Shown piece by piece: positions 16,798 through 25,178 of a DNA stretch of 64,000 nt. Where the stretch lies: contig NZ_LMEP01000012.1 of assembly GCF_001426405.1 (NCBI RefSeq), forward strand, positions 882,707 through 946,706. The letters are read 5' to 3'. The notes under the pieces were generated by a model that was given only the letters and a program-made list of their open reading frames with translations, searched no databases and was not told the DNA's origin. This DNA comes from Streptomyces sp. Root1304. Lineage in GTDB: Bacteria > Actinomycetota > Actinomycetes > Streptomycetales > Streptomycetaceae. Every line of letters starts with the position of its first letter. The stretch's first letter is position 1. Position numbers and translations under genes: made by a program.

Positions 16798-17640
16798 TCA
16801 GCCCCGTACCCCGCAGAGGTGCAGCAGCGCCGCCAGCCGCCGGTACGGCTCCGTGCGGCCCGCCCGGTCCTCGGCGGCGAGCAGCCGGTCCAGCTCCTCG
16901 GCGGCCGGCAGCCCCGCCTCGTGCGGGATGCCGTCGGTGAAGACCCGCACCCCGTACCAGGCGTGCAGCGGCGCCGCGATGCCCGCCAGCGTCGAGGTCA
17001 GCGCGTCCAGCCGGTCGGCCCGCACCTTCACGCCGTTGTCGTCGGTGTAGACGTCCGAGTCGAAGGCCGCGAGCGCCCCCGACCAGTCGCCGGCGAGCCC
17101 CGGCCGCAGGGCGAGCGCCTCCGCGTTCCGCACGACCAGGGAGAGGAGTCCGCCGGGGGCGAGCATCCTGGCCAGGCCGGCGAGCAGCGCGTCGGGCTCG
17201 TCCGCGTACATGAGCACGCCGTGGCAGAGGACCACGTCGAAGCTGCCGGGGAGGAAGTGCACTCCGGTCTCGCGTCCGTCGCCCTCGATCAGCCGGACCC
17301 GCTCGCGGATCCCGGCCGGTTCGGTCGCCAGCGAGTCCCGGGCCGCCTTCAGGAGGTCGGGATCGGCTTCGAGACCGGTGACGGTGTGCCCCGCGCGGGC
17401 GAGGCGCAGGGCCTGGGTGCCCTGGCCCATGCCCGCGTCGAGGATGCGCAGCCGCTGGCCCACCGGGTAGCGGCCGGATATCTGCTCGTCGAGCTGACGG
17501 GCGACGATCTCCTGCCGGATGGTGTCGCGCAGCCCGCCGGAGCCGGCGGGCCAGTGCACGACGGGCAGCACGGGGCCGCCCGACTCCGACGTCGCCGCGC
17601 CGAAGGCGCGCTCGACGGGCTCCGAGCTGTCGGCGCTCAG
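16798..17640 (-). CDS. Class I SAM-dependent methyltransferase
   Basis: Rossmann-fold methyltransferase with motif I ILDAGMGQGTQALRLA, acidic loop GLEADPD, motif FDVVLCHGVLMYADEP and LLSLVVRNAEALALRPG. The substrate is unknown. The first conventional start (GTG) is at 17571. However, the frame stays open and protein-like (SADSSEPVERAFGAATSESG) up to a CTG at 17640 that overlaps the upstream stop as CTGA, with GGAGAG eight nt before it, so a rare CTG start giving 280 residues is preferred. Operonic with the DUF3043 gene. Confidence 0.82.
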   Translation of the reverse strand: MSADSSEPVERAFGAATSESGGPVLPVVHWPAGSGGLRDTIRQEIVARQLDEQISGRYPVGQRLRILDAGMGQGTQALRLARAGHTVTGLEADPDLLKAARDSLATEPAGIRERVRLIEGDGRETGVHFLPGSFDVVLCHGVLMYADEPDALLAGLARMLAPGGLLSLVVRNAEALALRPGLAGDWSGALAAFDSDVYTDDNGVKVRADRLDALTSTLAGIAAPLHAWYGVRVFTDGIPHEAGLPAAEELDRLLAAEDRAGRTEPYRRLAALLHLCGVRG

Positions 17641-18239
17641 GGCCGCTCTCCGCGCTTGACCTGCGGCTTCGGCAGTCGCAGTCGGCGCATCTGGAGCGTA
17701 CGCATCAGGCCGTAGGCGATGGCGCCACGCTTCGGCTCGTTCGGGAAGCGCTCGTTGAGCTGCTTCCGGAGCCGGATCCAGATGCCGATCGAGTCGATGA
17801 CGATCAGGACGATCACGCCGAGCCAGAGCAGCAGCGAGATGTTCTGCAGCCCCCGGTTGGCGTTGCCGAACAGCGACAGCACGAGGATCACCACGGCCAT
17901 CGGCAGGAAGTACTCGGCGATCGCGAACCGCGAGTCGACGAAGTCGCGCACGAAGCGGCGGACCGGACCCTTGTCGCGGGCCGGCAGATAACGCTCGTCG
18001 CCACTGGCCAGCGCCTCGCGCTGGCGGGCGAGGTCGGAGCGGCGTGCCTCGCGCTGGCGCTTGGAGGCCTCCTTGCGGTCGGTCGGCACCGTCGCGGCGC
18101 GACGGCGCTGGGTCTGCGCCTCACTCCGCTTCGGCGTCGGGCGGCCCTTGGGGGCCTCGGGGTCGCGGGGCTGCTTGGAGAGGTCCGCCGTCACCTTGTC
18201 GGTGGGGGCCTTCTCTTCCTTCGAACGGCTACGGAACAC
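17637..18239 (-). CDS. DUF3043 membrane protein
   Basis: About 200 residues: a charged, Lys/Arg-rich N-terminal half (GRPTPKRSEAQTQRRRAA, KEASKRQREARR), then two transmembrane helices (AEYFLPMAVVILVLSLFG and ISLLLWLGVIVLIVIDSIGIWI) and a basic tail. This is the DUF3043 architecture; function unknown. The start is taken as the GTG giving MFRSRSKEEKAP; a TTG three codons upstream (18248) is possible because neither has a strong ribosome-binding site. Overlaps the methyltransferase start. Divergent from pspA. Confidence 0.85.
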   Translation of the reverse strand: MFRSRSKEEKAPTDKVTADLSKQPRDPEAPKGRPTPKRSEAQTQRRRAATVPTDRKEASKRQREARRSDLARQREALASGDERYLPARDKGPVRRFVRDFVDSRFAIAEYFLPMAVVILVLSLFGNANRGLQNISLLLWLGVIVLIVIDSIGIWIRLRKQLNERFPNEPKRGAIAYGLMRTLQMRRLRLPKPQVKRGERP

Positions 18240-18248
18240 AAAACCCAA

Positions 18249-18565
18249 GGGTACGGGGTGGTGGGCATGAACCCCAGGCTGGGCGGGAACGATCTGATAG
18301 CAATGCTTCGAAAGATCTTGAAAAATTCTTCGGCATTGGCGGAGCGACAGCGGAGCGGACTGCGTCTCGGTGTATGTGTACGCGGGACCACGGGGGTTCC
18401 CCTAGATCCATCTACTCCCTGCGCGGGAGGAAGCACGGGACGCAGTCGTCCTTGGGGAGGAGCGCATCACGCTCCGAACAGTGCGGTAATGGAGACAGGG
18501 CCCGTACTGTGGATCCTGTCGAAGAGCGGTAGCCGAAGTCCGTCAGAAGGGGGCGCGCGAAGCCC
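18249..18565. promoter_or_regulatory. Divergent region upstream of pspA-like gene
   Basis: 317 nt with no convincing gene. It includes the most AT-rich patch nearby (18300-18335), bounded by caatgc / gcattg (18301-18306 and 18333-18338), which could form a stem or operator. The GAAGGGGG ribosome-binding site for the pspA-like gene lies at 18546-18553. Its promoter is expected here; I did not find a clear -35/-10 pair. Confidence 0.4.
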
Positions 18566-19363
18566 ATGAGCGGTGTCATGAAGCGTATGGGGATGATCTT
18601 CCGCGCGAAGGCGAACAAGGCCCTTGACCGGGCCGAGGATCCGCGCGAGACGCTCGACTACTCGTACCAGAAGCAGCTGGAGCTGCTGCAGAAGGTGCGG
18701 CGCGGCGTCGCCGACGTCGCCACCTCCCGCAAGCGGCTCGAACTCCAGCTGAACCAGCTGCAGGGCCAGTCCGCCAAGCTGGAGGACCAGGGCCGCAAGG
18801 CGCTCGCCCTCGGCCGCGAGGACCTGGCGCGCGAGGCGCTGTCCCGGCGCGCGGCGCTCCAGCAGCAGGTCAGCGACCTGGAGGTGCAGCACCAGACGCT
18901 GCAGGGCGAGGAGGAGAAGCTCACGCTCGCCGCCCAGCGCCTCCAGGCCAAGGTGGACGCCTTCCGCACCAAGAAGGAGACCATCAAGGCGACCTACACG
19001 GCGGCCCAGGCGCAGACCCGGATCGCCGAGTCCTTCTCCGGCATCTCGGAGGAGATGAGCGACGTCGGCCTCGCGATCCAGCGGGCCGAGGACAAGACCG
19101 CCCAGCTCCAGGCGCGCGCCGGCGCGATCGACGAGCTGCTCGCCTCGGGCGCCCTGGACGACCAGTCCGGGCTCGGGAAGGACGACATCCAGGCGGAGCT
19201 GGACCGGCTGTCCGGCGGTACGGACGTCGAGCTGGAGCTCCAGCGGATGAAGGCCGAGCTGGCGGGCGGACCGTCGGCGCAGCAGCAGGCCATCGAGGGC
19301 GGCGGCGCGGCCGCGCCGCAGGACCACACGCAGCAGCAGTCCCACCCGCGGTTCGAGAAGTAG
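18566..19363 (+). CDS. pspA: PspA/IM30 family membrane-stress protein
   Basis: 265-residue peripheral membrane protein that oligomerises on damaged membranes. The N-terminal amphipathic stretch MKRMGMIFRAKANKALDRAEDPRETLDYSY is typical of PspA/IM30, followed by long coiled-coil helices (residues about 30-220, many Gln/Glu/Lys heptads). The C-terminal ~30 residues are Gln/Gly-rich and low complexity. The ATG is preceded by GAAGGGGG. The next gene, 19 nt downstream, encodes the small PspA-associated partner, so the two are cotranscribed. Confidence 0.93.
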   Translation: MSGVMKRMGMIFRAKANKALDRAEDPRETLDYSYQKQLELLQKVRRGVADVATSRKRLELQLNQLQGQSAKLEDQGRKALALGREDLAREALSRRAALQQQVSDLEVQHQTLQGEEEKLTLAAQRLQAKVDAFRTKKETIKATYTAAQAQTRIAESFSGISEEMSDVGLAIQRAEDKTAQLQARAGAIDELLASGALDDQSGLGKDDIQAELDRLSGGTDVELELQRMKAELAGGPSAQQQAIEGGGAAAPQDHTQQQSHPRFEK

Positions 19364-19382
19364 GCGACAGACAGGACGCGTC

Positions 19383-19661
19383 ATGATCGTGCGGATCATG
19401 GGGGAGGGCCAGCTGAAGCTGGCCGACAGCCACTTCGTCGAGCTGAACAAGCTGGACGACGAGCTGCTCGCGGAGCTGGAGTCGGGGGACGAGGAAGGGT
19501 TCCGGCGCACGCTGGGCGCCCTCCTCGACGCCGTGCGACGGCTCGGTGAGCCACTGCCGGACGACGCACTGGAACCCTCGGAGCTGATCCTCCCGGCTCC
19601 GGACGCGGGCCTGGACGAGGTCAAGGAGATGCTCTCCGACGACGGCCTGATCCCGGGCTGA
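19383..19661 (+). CDS. PspA-associated protein (PspAA)
   Basis: 92 residues beginning MIVRIMGEGQLKLADSHFVELNKLDDELLAELESG, the characteristic short alpha/beta domain commonly paired with actinobacterial PspA. It is acidic, has no membrane segment and is probably a PspA-binding regulator of membrane-stress responses; that role comes from gene pairing. Cotranscribed with pspA (19-nt gap). Confidence 0.88.
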   Translation: MIVRIMGEGQLKLADSHFVELNKLDDELLAELESGDEEGFRRTLGALLDAVRRLGEPLPDDALEPSELILPAPDAGLDEVKEMLSDDGLIPG

Positions 19662-19773
19662 GGTCGGGGGCCGGTCCCGGCCGATCGTCCGGCCGAATCC
19701 CGGGCCCGCTGCCGGGCCGGCCCCCCGGCCGGCCCGCCCCGCCCGCTCCCGGGTCGGCCATGCCGCACGACAG

Positions 19774-19803
19774 GTCCCGCCACCCCCCCCGGGGTGGCGG
19801 GAC
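19774..19803. terminator. Terminator after pspA operon
   Basis: Thirteen-bp stem gtcccgccacccc / ggggtggcgggac with a C-only loop. It separates the psp pair from the two-component system genes. Confidence 0.7.
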
Positions 19804-19853
19804 TCCGTGCTTCCCGTACGAGCCCCCCGCCGCGCCCCGTACCGTTGTCCCCC

Positions 19854-21092
19854 GTGACCCCCACCGGCCATGCCACCGGCACCCCCTTCGCCCGCTTCCG
19901 CGACTGGTTCCGCGGGCACCCGCTCGCCTTCGACGCCACCGTGGCGTTCGGCGCGCTCGTCTGCATGATCGCCGGGTCGTTCACCGATCCGCACGGCAGC
20001 CGGACCGGACCGACCTTCGGCGACCACGTGCCCGGCGTGACCAGCGTCCTGATCATGGTCGCCGGGGCCGTCGCACTGGTGCTGCGCCGCCGCTTCCCGC
20101 TCCGGGTGCTCTGCTTCACCGTGGCCGTCACCCTCGTGGAACTGGTCGGCGACAACCGGCCCGCCCCCATCGCGATGAGCGCCGTCGTCGCGCTCTACAC
20201 CGTCGCCTCCCGCACGGACCGGCCCACCACGTGGCGGGTCGGCCTCGTCACCATGGCGCTGCTGACCGTCGCGGCCATGGCCTTCGGCCCCACCCACTGG
20301 TACGCGCAGGAAAACCTCGGCGTCTTCGCCTGGACGGGCATGGCGGCCGCCGCCGGTGACGCCGTGCGCAGCCGGCGGGCCTTCGTCGACGCGATACGGG
20401 AGCGCGCCGAACGCGCCGAGCGGACCCGCGAGGAGGAGGCGGGACGCCGGGTCGCCGAGGAGCGGCTGCGGATCGCCCGCGACCTCCACGACGTCGTCGC
20501 CCACCACATCGCCCTGGTGAACGTCCAGGCGGGCGTCGCGGCCCACGTCATGGACAAGCGCCCCGACCAGGCCAAGGAGGCCCTCGCGCACGTCCGGGAG
20601 GCCAGCCGTTCCGCGCTCGACGAACTGCGCGCCACCGTCGGTCTGCTCCGCCAGTCCGGCGACCCGGAGGCGCCCACCGAACCGGCCCCCGGCCTCGCCG
20701 TCCTCGACGGGCTCCTCGACAGCTTCCGCAAGGCCGGGCTCCCGGTCGCCCTGGCCCGCACCGACGGCGCCCCGCCGCTGCCCGCGACCGTCGACCTGGC
20801 CGCGTACCGGATCGTGCAGGAGGCCCTGACCAATGTGCGCAAGCACGCGGGCCCGGACGCGAAGGCCGAGGTGAGCGTCGTCCGGGTGGGCCGCACGGTC
20901 GAGATCACCGTCCTCGACGACGGCGCGCCGACGGCCGGGGGCACCGACCCGAGCGGCGGCCACGGCCTCCTCGGCATGCGCGAACGCGTCGGCGCCTTCG
21001 GCGGCACCCTGAACGCGGGCCCCCGGTACGGCGGCGGGTTCCGGGTCCAGGCGATACTGCCCGTGACGTCCCGAACGGGGGAGGACCGATGA
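19854..21092 (+). CDS. NarL-family sensor histidine kinase
   Basis: 412-residue membrane sensor kinase. The N-terminal membrane domain has about four or five helices (residues 27-160). The HisKA_3 dimerisation domain has EERLRIARDLHDVVAHHIA with phospho-accepting His212. The HATPase domain has NVRKHAG, the G1 box VLDDGAP, GHGLLGMRERVGAFGG and a GGGF-type end. The GTG start has TACCGT at 19840-19845, eight nt upstream, suggesting a leaderless message. It overlaps the response regulator (ATGA), so the pair is coexpressed. The signal is unknown. Confidence 0.93.
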   Translation: MTPTGHATGTPFARFRDWFRGHPLAFDATVAFGALVCMIAGSFTDPHGSRTGPTFGDHVPGVTSVLIMVAGAVALVLRRRFPLRVLCFTVAVTLVELVGDNRPAPIAMSAVVALYTVASRTDRPTTWRVGLVTMALLTVAAMAFGPTHWYAQENLGVFAWTGMAAAAGDAVRSRRAFVDAIRERAERAERTREEEAGRRVAEERLRIARDLHDVVAHHIALVNVQAGVAAHVMDKRPDQAKEALAHVREASRSALDELRATVGLLRQSGDPEAPTEPAPGLAVLDGLLDSFRKAGLPVALARTDGAPPLPATVDLAAYRIVQEALTNVRKHAGPDAKAEVSVVRVGRTVEITVLDDGAPTAGGTDPSGGHGLLGMRERVGAFGGTLNAGPRYGGGFRVQAILPVTSRTGEDR

Positions 21093-21778
21093 CGATCCGG
21101 GTAGTGCTCGCCGACGACCAGGCCCTGCTGCGCAGCGCCTTCAAGGTCCTGGTCGACTCCGAACCCGACATGGAGGTCGTCGGCGAGGCCGCCGACGGCG
21201 CCCAGGCCGTGGCCCTCGCCCGCTCCGAACGGGCCGACGTCGTCCTCATGGACATCCGGATGCCGGGCACGGACGGCCTCGCCGCCACCCGCATGATCAC
21301 CGCCGACCCGGAACTCTCCGGGGTGCGGATCGTCATGCTGACCACCTTCGAGGTCGACGAGTACGTCGTGCAGTCGCTGCGCGCCGGAGCCTCCGGCTTC
21401 CTCGGCAAGGGGGCCGAGCCCGAGGAACTCCTCGGCGCCATCCGGATCGCGCACGCGGGCGAGGCGCTGCTCTCCCCGGCCGCCACCAAGGGCCTGATCG
21501 CCACCTTCCTCGCGCAGGGTCCCGGCACCGAGGACGTCGGCGGGGGAGGCGGGGCCCGCGCCGCGCGGCTGCCCGCGCTCACCGCCCGGGAGCGCGAGGT
21601 CCTGGTCCTCGTCGCGGGCGGCCTCTCCAACGACGAGATCGCCGAGCGGCTCGACGTCAGCCCGCTCACCGTGAAGACCCATGTCAACCGCGCCATGGCC
21701 AAGCTCGGCGCCCGCGACCGGGCCCAGCTGGTGGTCACGGCCTACGAGTCCGGTCTCGTACGCCCCCGGGTGGAGTGA
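21089..21778 (+). CDS. NarL/LuxR-family response regulator
   Basis: 229 residues. The receiver domain has D9-D10, phospho-acceptor D55 (VVLMDIRMPG), a Thr switch in MLTTFE and K107. The LuxR-type HTH occupies about residues 160-215 (LTAREREVLVLVAGGLSNDEIAERLDVSPLTVKTHV). It is translationally coupled to the kinase gene. The RND transporter downstream, with its own promoter in the 176-nt gap, is a plausible target, although cotranscription is not established. Confidence 0.95.
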   Translation: MTIRVVLADDQALLRSAFKVLVDSEPDMEVVGEAADGAQAVALARSERADVVLMDIRMPGTDGLAATRMITADPELSGVRIVMLTTFEVDEYVVQSLRAGASGFLGKGAEPEELLGAIRIAHAGEALLSPAATKGLIATFLAQGPGTEDVGGGGGARAARLPALTAREREVLVLVAGGLSNDEIAERLDVSPLTVKTHVNRAMAKLGARDRAQLVVTAYESGLVRPRVE

Positions 21779-21836
21779 CCGCGTACTCCAGACGCGGTAT
21801 GCGCGGGATAAGGATCTGGACCCGGGGACCGAGGAC

Positions 21837-21865
21837 TTCCGGCGCTCGATGGCAGATCGTATAGA
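21837..21865 (+). promoter_or_regulatory. Candidate promoter for the RND transporter
   Basis: TTCCGG (21837-21842) and TATAGA (21860-21865) are separated by 17 nt. An inverted repeat, ccgcgt / acgcgg, sits upstream at 21779-21797 and could be a regulator site. Confidence 0.5.
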
Positions 21866-21954
21866 CGGGGGCGCCCCCGGCGGATCCAGCGGATCCCGGC
21901 CGGGTTCTTGGCTGCTCCCGCCTGTCGACGAGTACGCCACAGAAGAGAGACCCC

Positions 21955-24900
21955 ATGTCCTGGCTGTCCAGATTCAGCCTCGCGCAACGGGCCCTGATCG
22001 GGCTGATCTCCATCGTCGCGCTCGTGTTCGGCGCGATCGCGATCCCGCAGCTGAAGCAGCAGTTGTTCCCCTCGATCGAGCTGCCGATGGTCTCGGTCCT
22101 CGCTCCCTACCAGGGCGCCTCTCCCGATGTGGTCGAGAAGCAGGTCGTGGAGCCGCTGGAGAACAACCTGAAGGCCGTCGACGGCCTGAAGGGCGTCACC
22201 TCCACCGCCTCCGAGGGCATGGCCCTCGTCATGGCCTCCTTCGACTACGGCGACGAGTCGACGAAGCAGCTCGTCGCCGACGTGCAGCAGGCGGTGAACC
22301 GGGCCCGCGCCCAGCTGCCCGACACGGTCGACCCGCAGGTCGTGGCCGGCTCGACGGACGACATCCCGACCGTCGTCCTCGCCGCCGCCTCCGACAAGGA
22401 CCCGCAGGCCCTCGCCGACCTCCTGGAGCGGACCGTCGTGCCCGCCCTGGAGGACATCGACGGCGTCGGCCAGGTCTCCGTCAGCGGCGTCCAGGACCTC
22501 CAGGTCTCCGTCACCCCTGACGACACCAAGCTCGCCGCGGCCGGCCTCACCTCCATGAAGCTCGCCGAGGCCCTCCGCTCCGGCGGCGGCACCATCCCGG
22601 CCGGCTCCTTCTCCGAGGCCGGTAAGAACCGCACCATCCAGGTCGGCGGCGGCTACACCTCGCTGCGCCAGATCGAGGACCTGCGCATCCCCGCCGCCGT
22701 CCCCGGCAAGAGCAAGGCGGTCCGCCTCGGCGACGTCGCCACCGTCCGCCAGCAGGAGTCGCCCCGCGTCTCCCTGACCCGGACCAACGGCAAGCCCAGC
22801 CTCGCCGTCATGGCCACCATGGACAAGGACGGCAGCGCCGTCGCGATCTCCGACGCCGTCGAGGAGAAGCTGCCCGAGCTGCGCGCCGCCCTCGGCGCGG
22901 GCGCCGAGCTGACCGTGGTCTCCGACCAGGGCCCGGCCGTCGCCAAGGCCGTCTCCGGACTGACCACCGAGGGCGCGCTCGGCCTCGTCATGGCCGTCCT
23001 GGTGATCCTGGTCTTCCTCGCGTCGATCCGCTCGACCCTGGTGACCGCCGTCTCCATCCCGCTCTCGGTCGTCCTCGCGCTGATCGTGCTGTGGACCCGT
23101 GACCTCTCGCTCAACATGCTGACGCTCGGCGCGCTCACCATCGCCATCGGCCGGGTCGTCGACGACTCGATCGTGGTCCTGGAGAACATCAAGCGGCACC
23201 TGGGCTACGGCGAGGAGCGCCAGACCGCGATCCTCACCGCCGTCCGCGAGGTGGCGGGCGCCGTGACCTCGTCGACCCTCACCACCGTCGCCGTCTTCCT
23301 GCCGATCGGCCTGGCCGGCGGCATGATCGGCGAGCTGTTCGGCTCGTTCTCGCTGACGGTCACGGCGGCCCTGCTCGCCTCGCTGCTCGTCTCCCTGACC
23401 GTGGTCCCGGTCCTCTCGTACTGGTTCCTGCGCGCCCCCAAGGGCGCCCCGGACGACCTGGCGGAGGCCCGCAGGCTGGCCGAGGAGAAGGAGGAGAAGA
23501 GCCGTCTCCAGCGCCTCTACGTGCCGGTCCTGCAGTTCGCGACCCGGCGCCGGCTGACCAGCCTCGGCATCGCGTTCGCCGTCCTCGTGGTCACCTTCGG
23601 CATGGCCCCGCTCCTGAAGACGAACTTCTTCGACCAGGGCGAGCAGGAGGTGCTCAGCATCCAGCAGGAGCTGCCGCCCGGCACCGGCCTGGACGCCTCC
23701 GACGCCGCCGCGAAGAAGATCGAGAAGCTCCTCGCGGACACCGAGGGCGTCAAGGACTACCAGGTCAACGTCGGCTCGTCCGGCTTCATGGCGGCCTTCG
23801 GCGGCGGAACCGGCACCAACCAGGCCACCTACCAGGTCAGCCTGGAGGAGTCCGCCTCGTCCGAGAAGGTCCGCGAGACCATCGAGAAGGGCCTCGGCTC
23901 CCTCGACGGCATCGGTGACACCACCGTCGCGGCCGGCGGCGGCTTCGGCAGCCAGGACCTGAGCGTGGTCGTCAAGGCCGGCGACGCCGAGGTCCTCAAG
24001 AAGGCCTCCGAGCAGGTCCGCGCGGCGGTCGCCGGGCTCAAGGACGTCACCGACGTCCAGAGCGACCTCTCGCAGTCCGTGCCCCGGATCTCCGTGAAGG
24101 CCAACGCCAAGGCGGCCGATGCGGGCTTCGACTCCACCTCGCTCGGCATGATCGTCGCCCAGGCCGTCCGGGGCACCCCGGCCGCCAAGGCGATCCTCGA
24201 CGACAGCGAGCGGGACGTCCTCATCACCTCGGCGCATCCGGTCACCACCCTGGCCGGGCTCAAGGCCCTGCCGCTCGGCCCGGTGACGCTGGGCGACATC
24301 GCCACCGTCGAGCTGGTCCCCGGCCCGGTCTCCATGACCCGGATCGACGGCGCCCGCGCCGCGACGATCACGGCCAAGCCGGTCGGTGACAACACCGGCG
24401 CGGTGAGCGCCACCCTCCAGTCGAAGATCAACTCCCTGGACCTGCCCGAGGGCGCCTCCGCCACCATCGGCGGTGTCTCCGAGGACCAGTCCGAGGCCTT
24501 CCTCAACCTGTTCCTGGCGATGCTCGCGGCCGTCGCGATCGTCTTCATGCTCCTGGTCGCGACCTTCAGGTCGCTGATCCAGCCGCTGATCCTGCTGGTC
24601 TCGATCCCGTTCGCGGCGACCGGCGCGATCGGCCTCCTGGTGATCACCGACACCGCGATGGGCGTCCCGGCGATGATCGGCATGCTGATGCTGATCGGCA
24701 TCGTCGTCACCAACGCCATCGTCCTGATCGACCTGATCAACCAGTACCGGGCCCAGGGCCTCGGCGTCGTCGAGGCGGTCATCGAGGGCGGCCGGCACCG
24801 GCTCCGCCCGATCCTGATGACCGCCCTGGCGACGATCTTCGCCCTGCTCCCGATGGCGCTCGGCATCACCGGCGAGGGCGGCTTCATCGCCCAGCCGCTG

Positions 24901-25083
24901 GCCGTGGTGGTGATCGGCGGTCTGATCACCTCGACGCTGCTGACCCTGCTCCTCGTCCCGACGCTCTACGCGATGGTGGAGCTCCGCAAGGAGCGCCGCG
25001 CGAAGAAGAAGGCGGCGAAGAAGGGCGGAGAGCCCGGCGAGACGGCGGTCCCGCCGCAGGCCAAGGAGCCGGCCGCGGTCTGA
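21955..25083 (+). CDS. RND (HAE1/AcrB-type) efflux transporter
   Basis: 1042-residue proton-driven export pump. Topology is classical RND: one N-terminal helix (LIGLISIVALVFGAIAIPQ), a large porter loop (about 35-330), a block of helices (about 330-550) containing GALTIAIGRVVDDSIVVLENIKRHL with acidic proton-relay residues, a second porter loop (570-850) and final helices (MIGMLMLIGIVVTNAIVLIDLINQYRA). The N-terminal QLFPSIELPMVSVLAPYQGASP motif is AcrB-like. No membrane-fusion or outer-membrane partner is nearby, as expected in a Gram-positive. AGAAGAGAGA precedes the ATG. Substrate unknown; probably linked to the upstream two-component system. Confidence 0.93.
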   Translation: MSWLSRFSLAQRALIGLISIVALVFGAIAIPQLKQQLFPSIELPMVSVLAPYQGASPDVVEKQVVEPLENNLKAVDGLKGVTSTASEGMALVMASFDYGDESTKQLVADVQQAVNRARAQLPDTVDPQVVAGSTDDIPTVVLAAASDKDPQALADLLERTVVPALEDIDGVGQVSVSGVQDLQVSVTPDDTKLAAAGLTSMKLAEALRSGGGTIPAGSFSEAGKNRTIQVGGGYTSLRQIEDLRIPAAVPGKSKAVRLGDVATVRQQESPRVSLTRTNGKPSLAVMATMDKDGSAVAISDAVEEKLPELRAALGAGAELTVVSDQGPAVAKAVSGLTTEGALGLVMAVLVILVFLASIRSTLVTAVSIPLSVVLALIVLWTRDLSLNMLTLGALTIAIGRVVDDSIVVLENIKRHLGYGEERQTAILTAVREVAGAVTSSTLTTVAVFLPIGLAGGMIGELFGSFSLTVTAALLASLLVSLTVVPVLSYWFLRAPKGAPDDLAEARRLAEEKEEKSRLQRLYVPVLQFATRRRLTSLGIAFAVLVVTFGMAPLLKTNFFDQGEQEVLSIQQELPPGTGLDASDAAAKKIEKLLADTEGVKDYQVNVGSSGFMAAFGGGTGTNQATYQVSLEESASSEKVRETIEKGLGSLDGIGDTTVAAGGGFGSQDLSVVVKAGDAEVLKKASEQVRAAVAGLKDVTDVQSDLSQSVPRISVKANAKAADAGFDSTSLGMIVAQAVRGTPAAKAILDDSERDVLITSAHPVTTLAGLKALPLGPVTLGDIATVELVPGPVSMTRIDGARAATITAKPVGDNTGAVSATLQSKINSLDLPEGASATIGGVSEDQSEAFLNLFLAMLAAVAIVFMLLVATFRSLIQPLILLVSIPFAATGAIGLLVITDTAMGVPAMIGMLMLIGIVVTNAIVLIDLINQYRAQGLGVVEAVIEGGRHRLRPILMTALATIFALLPMALGITGEGGFIAQPLAVVVIGGLITSTLLTLLLVPTLYAMVELRKERRAKKKAAKKGGEPGETAVPPQAKEPAAV

Positions 25084-25099
25084 TCCGTACGGCATGACG

Positions 25100-25133
25100 A
25101 AGGGGCGCCCCACGAGCTCGTGGGGCGCCCCTT
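25100..25133. terminator. Bidirectional terminator, perfect 34-nt palindrome
   Basis: aaggggcgccccacga followed by its exact reverse complement, between the convergent RND transporter and nadA genes. Confidence 0.85.
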
Positions 25134-25178
25134 CCGCGTGCGTACCGGGACACCTACCGGGTCCCTGCCGGAGAACCG

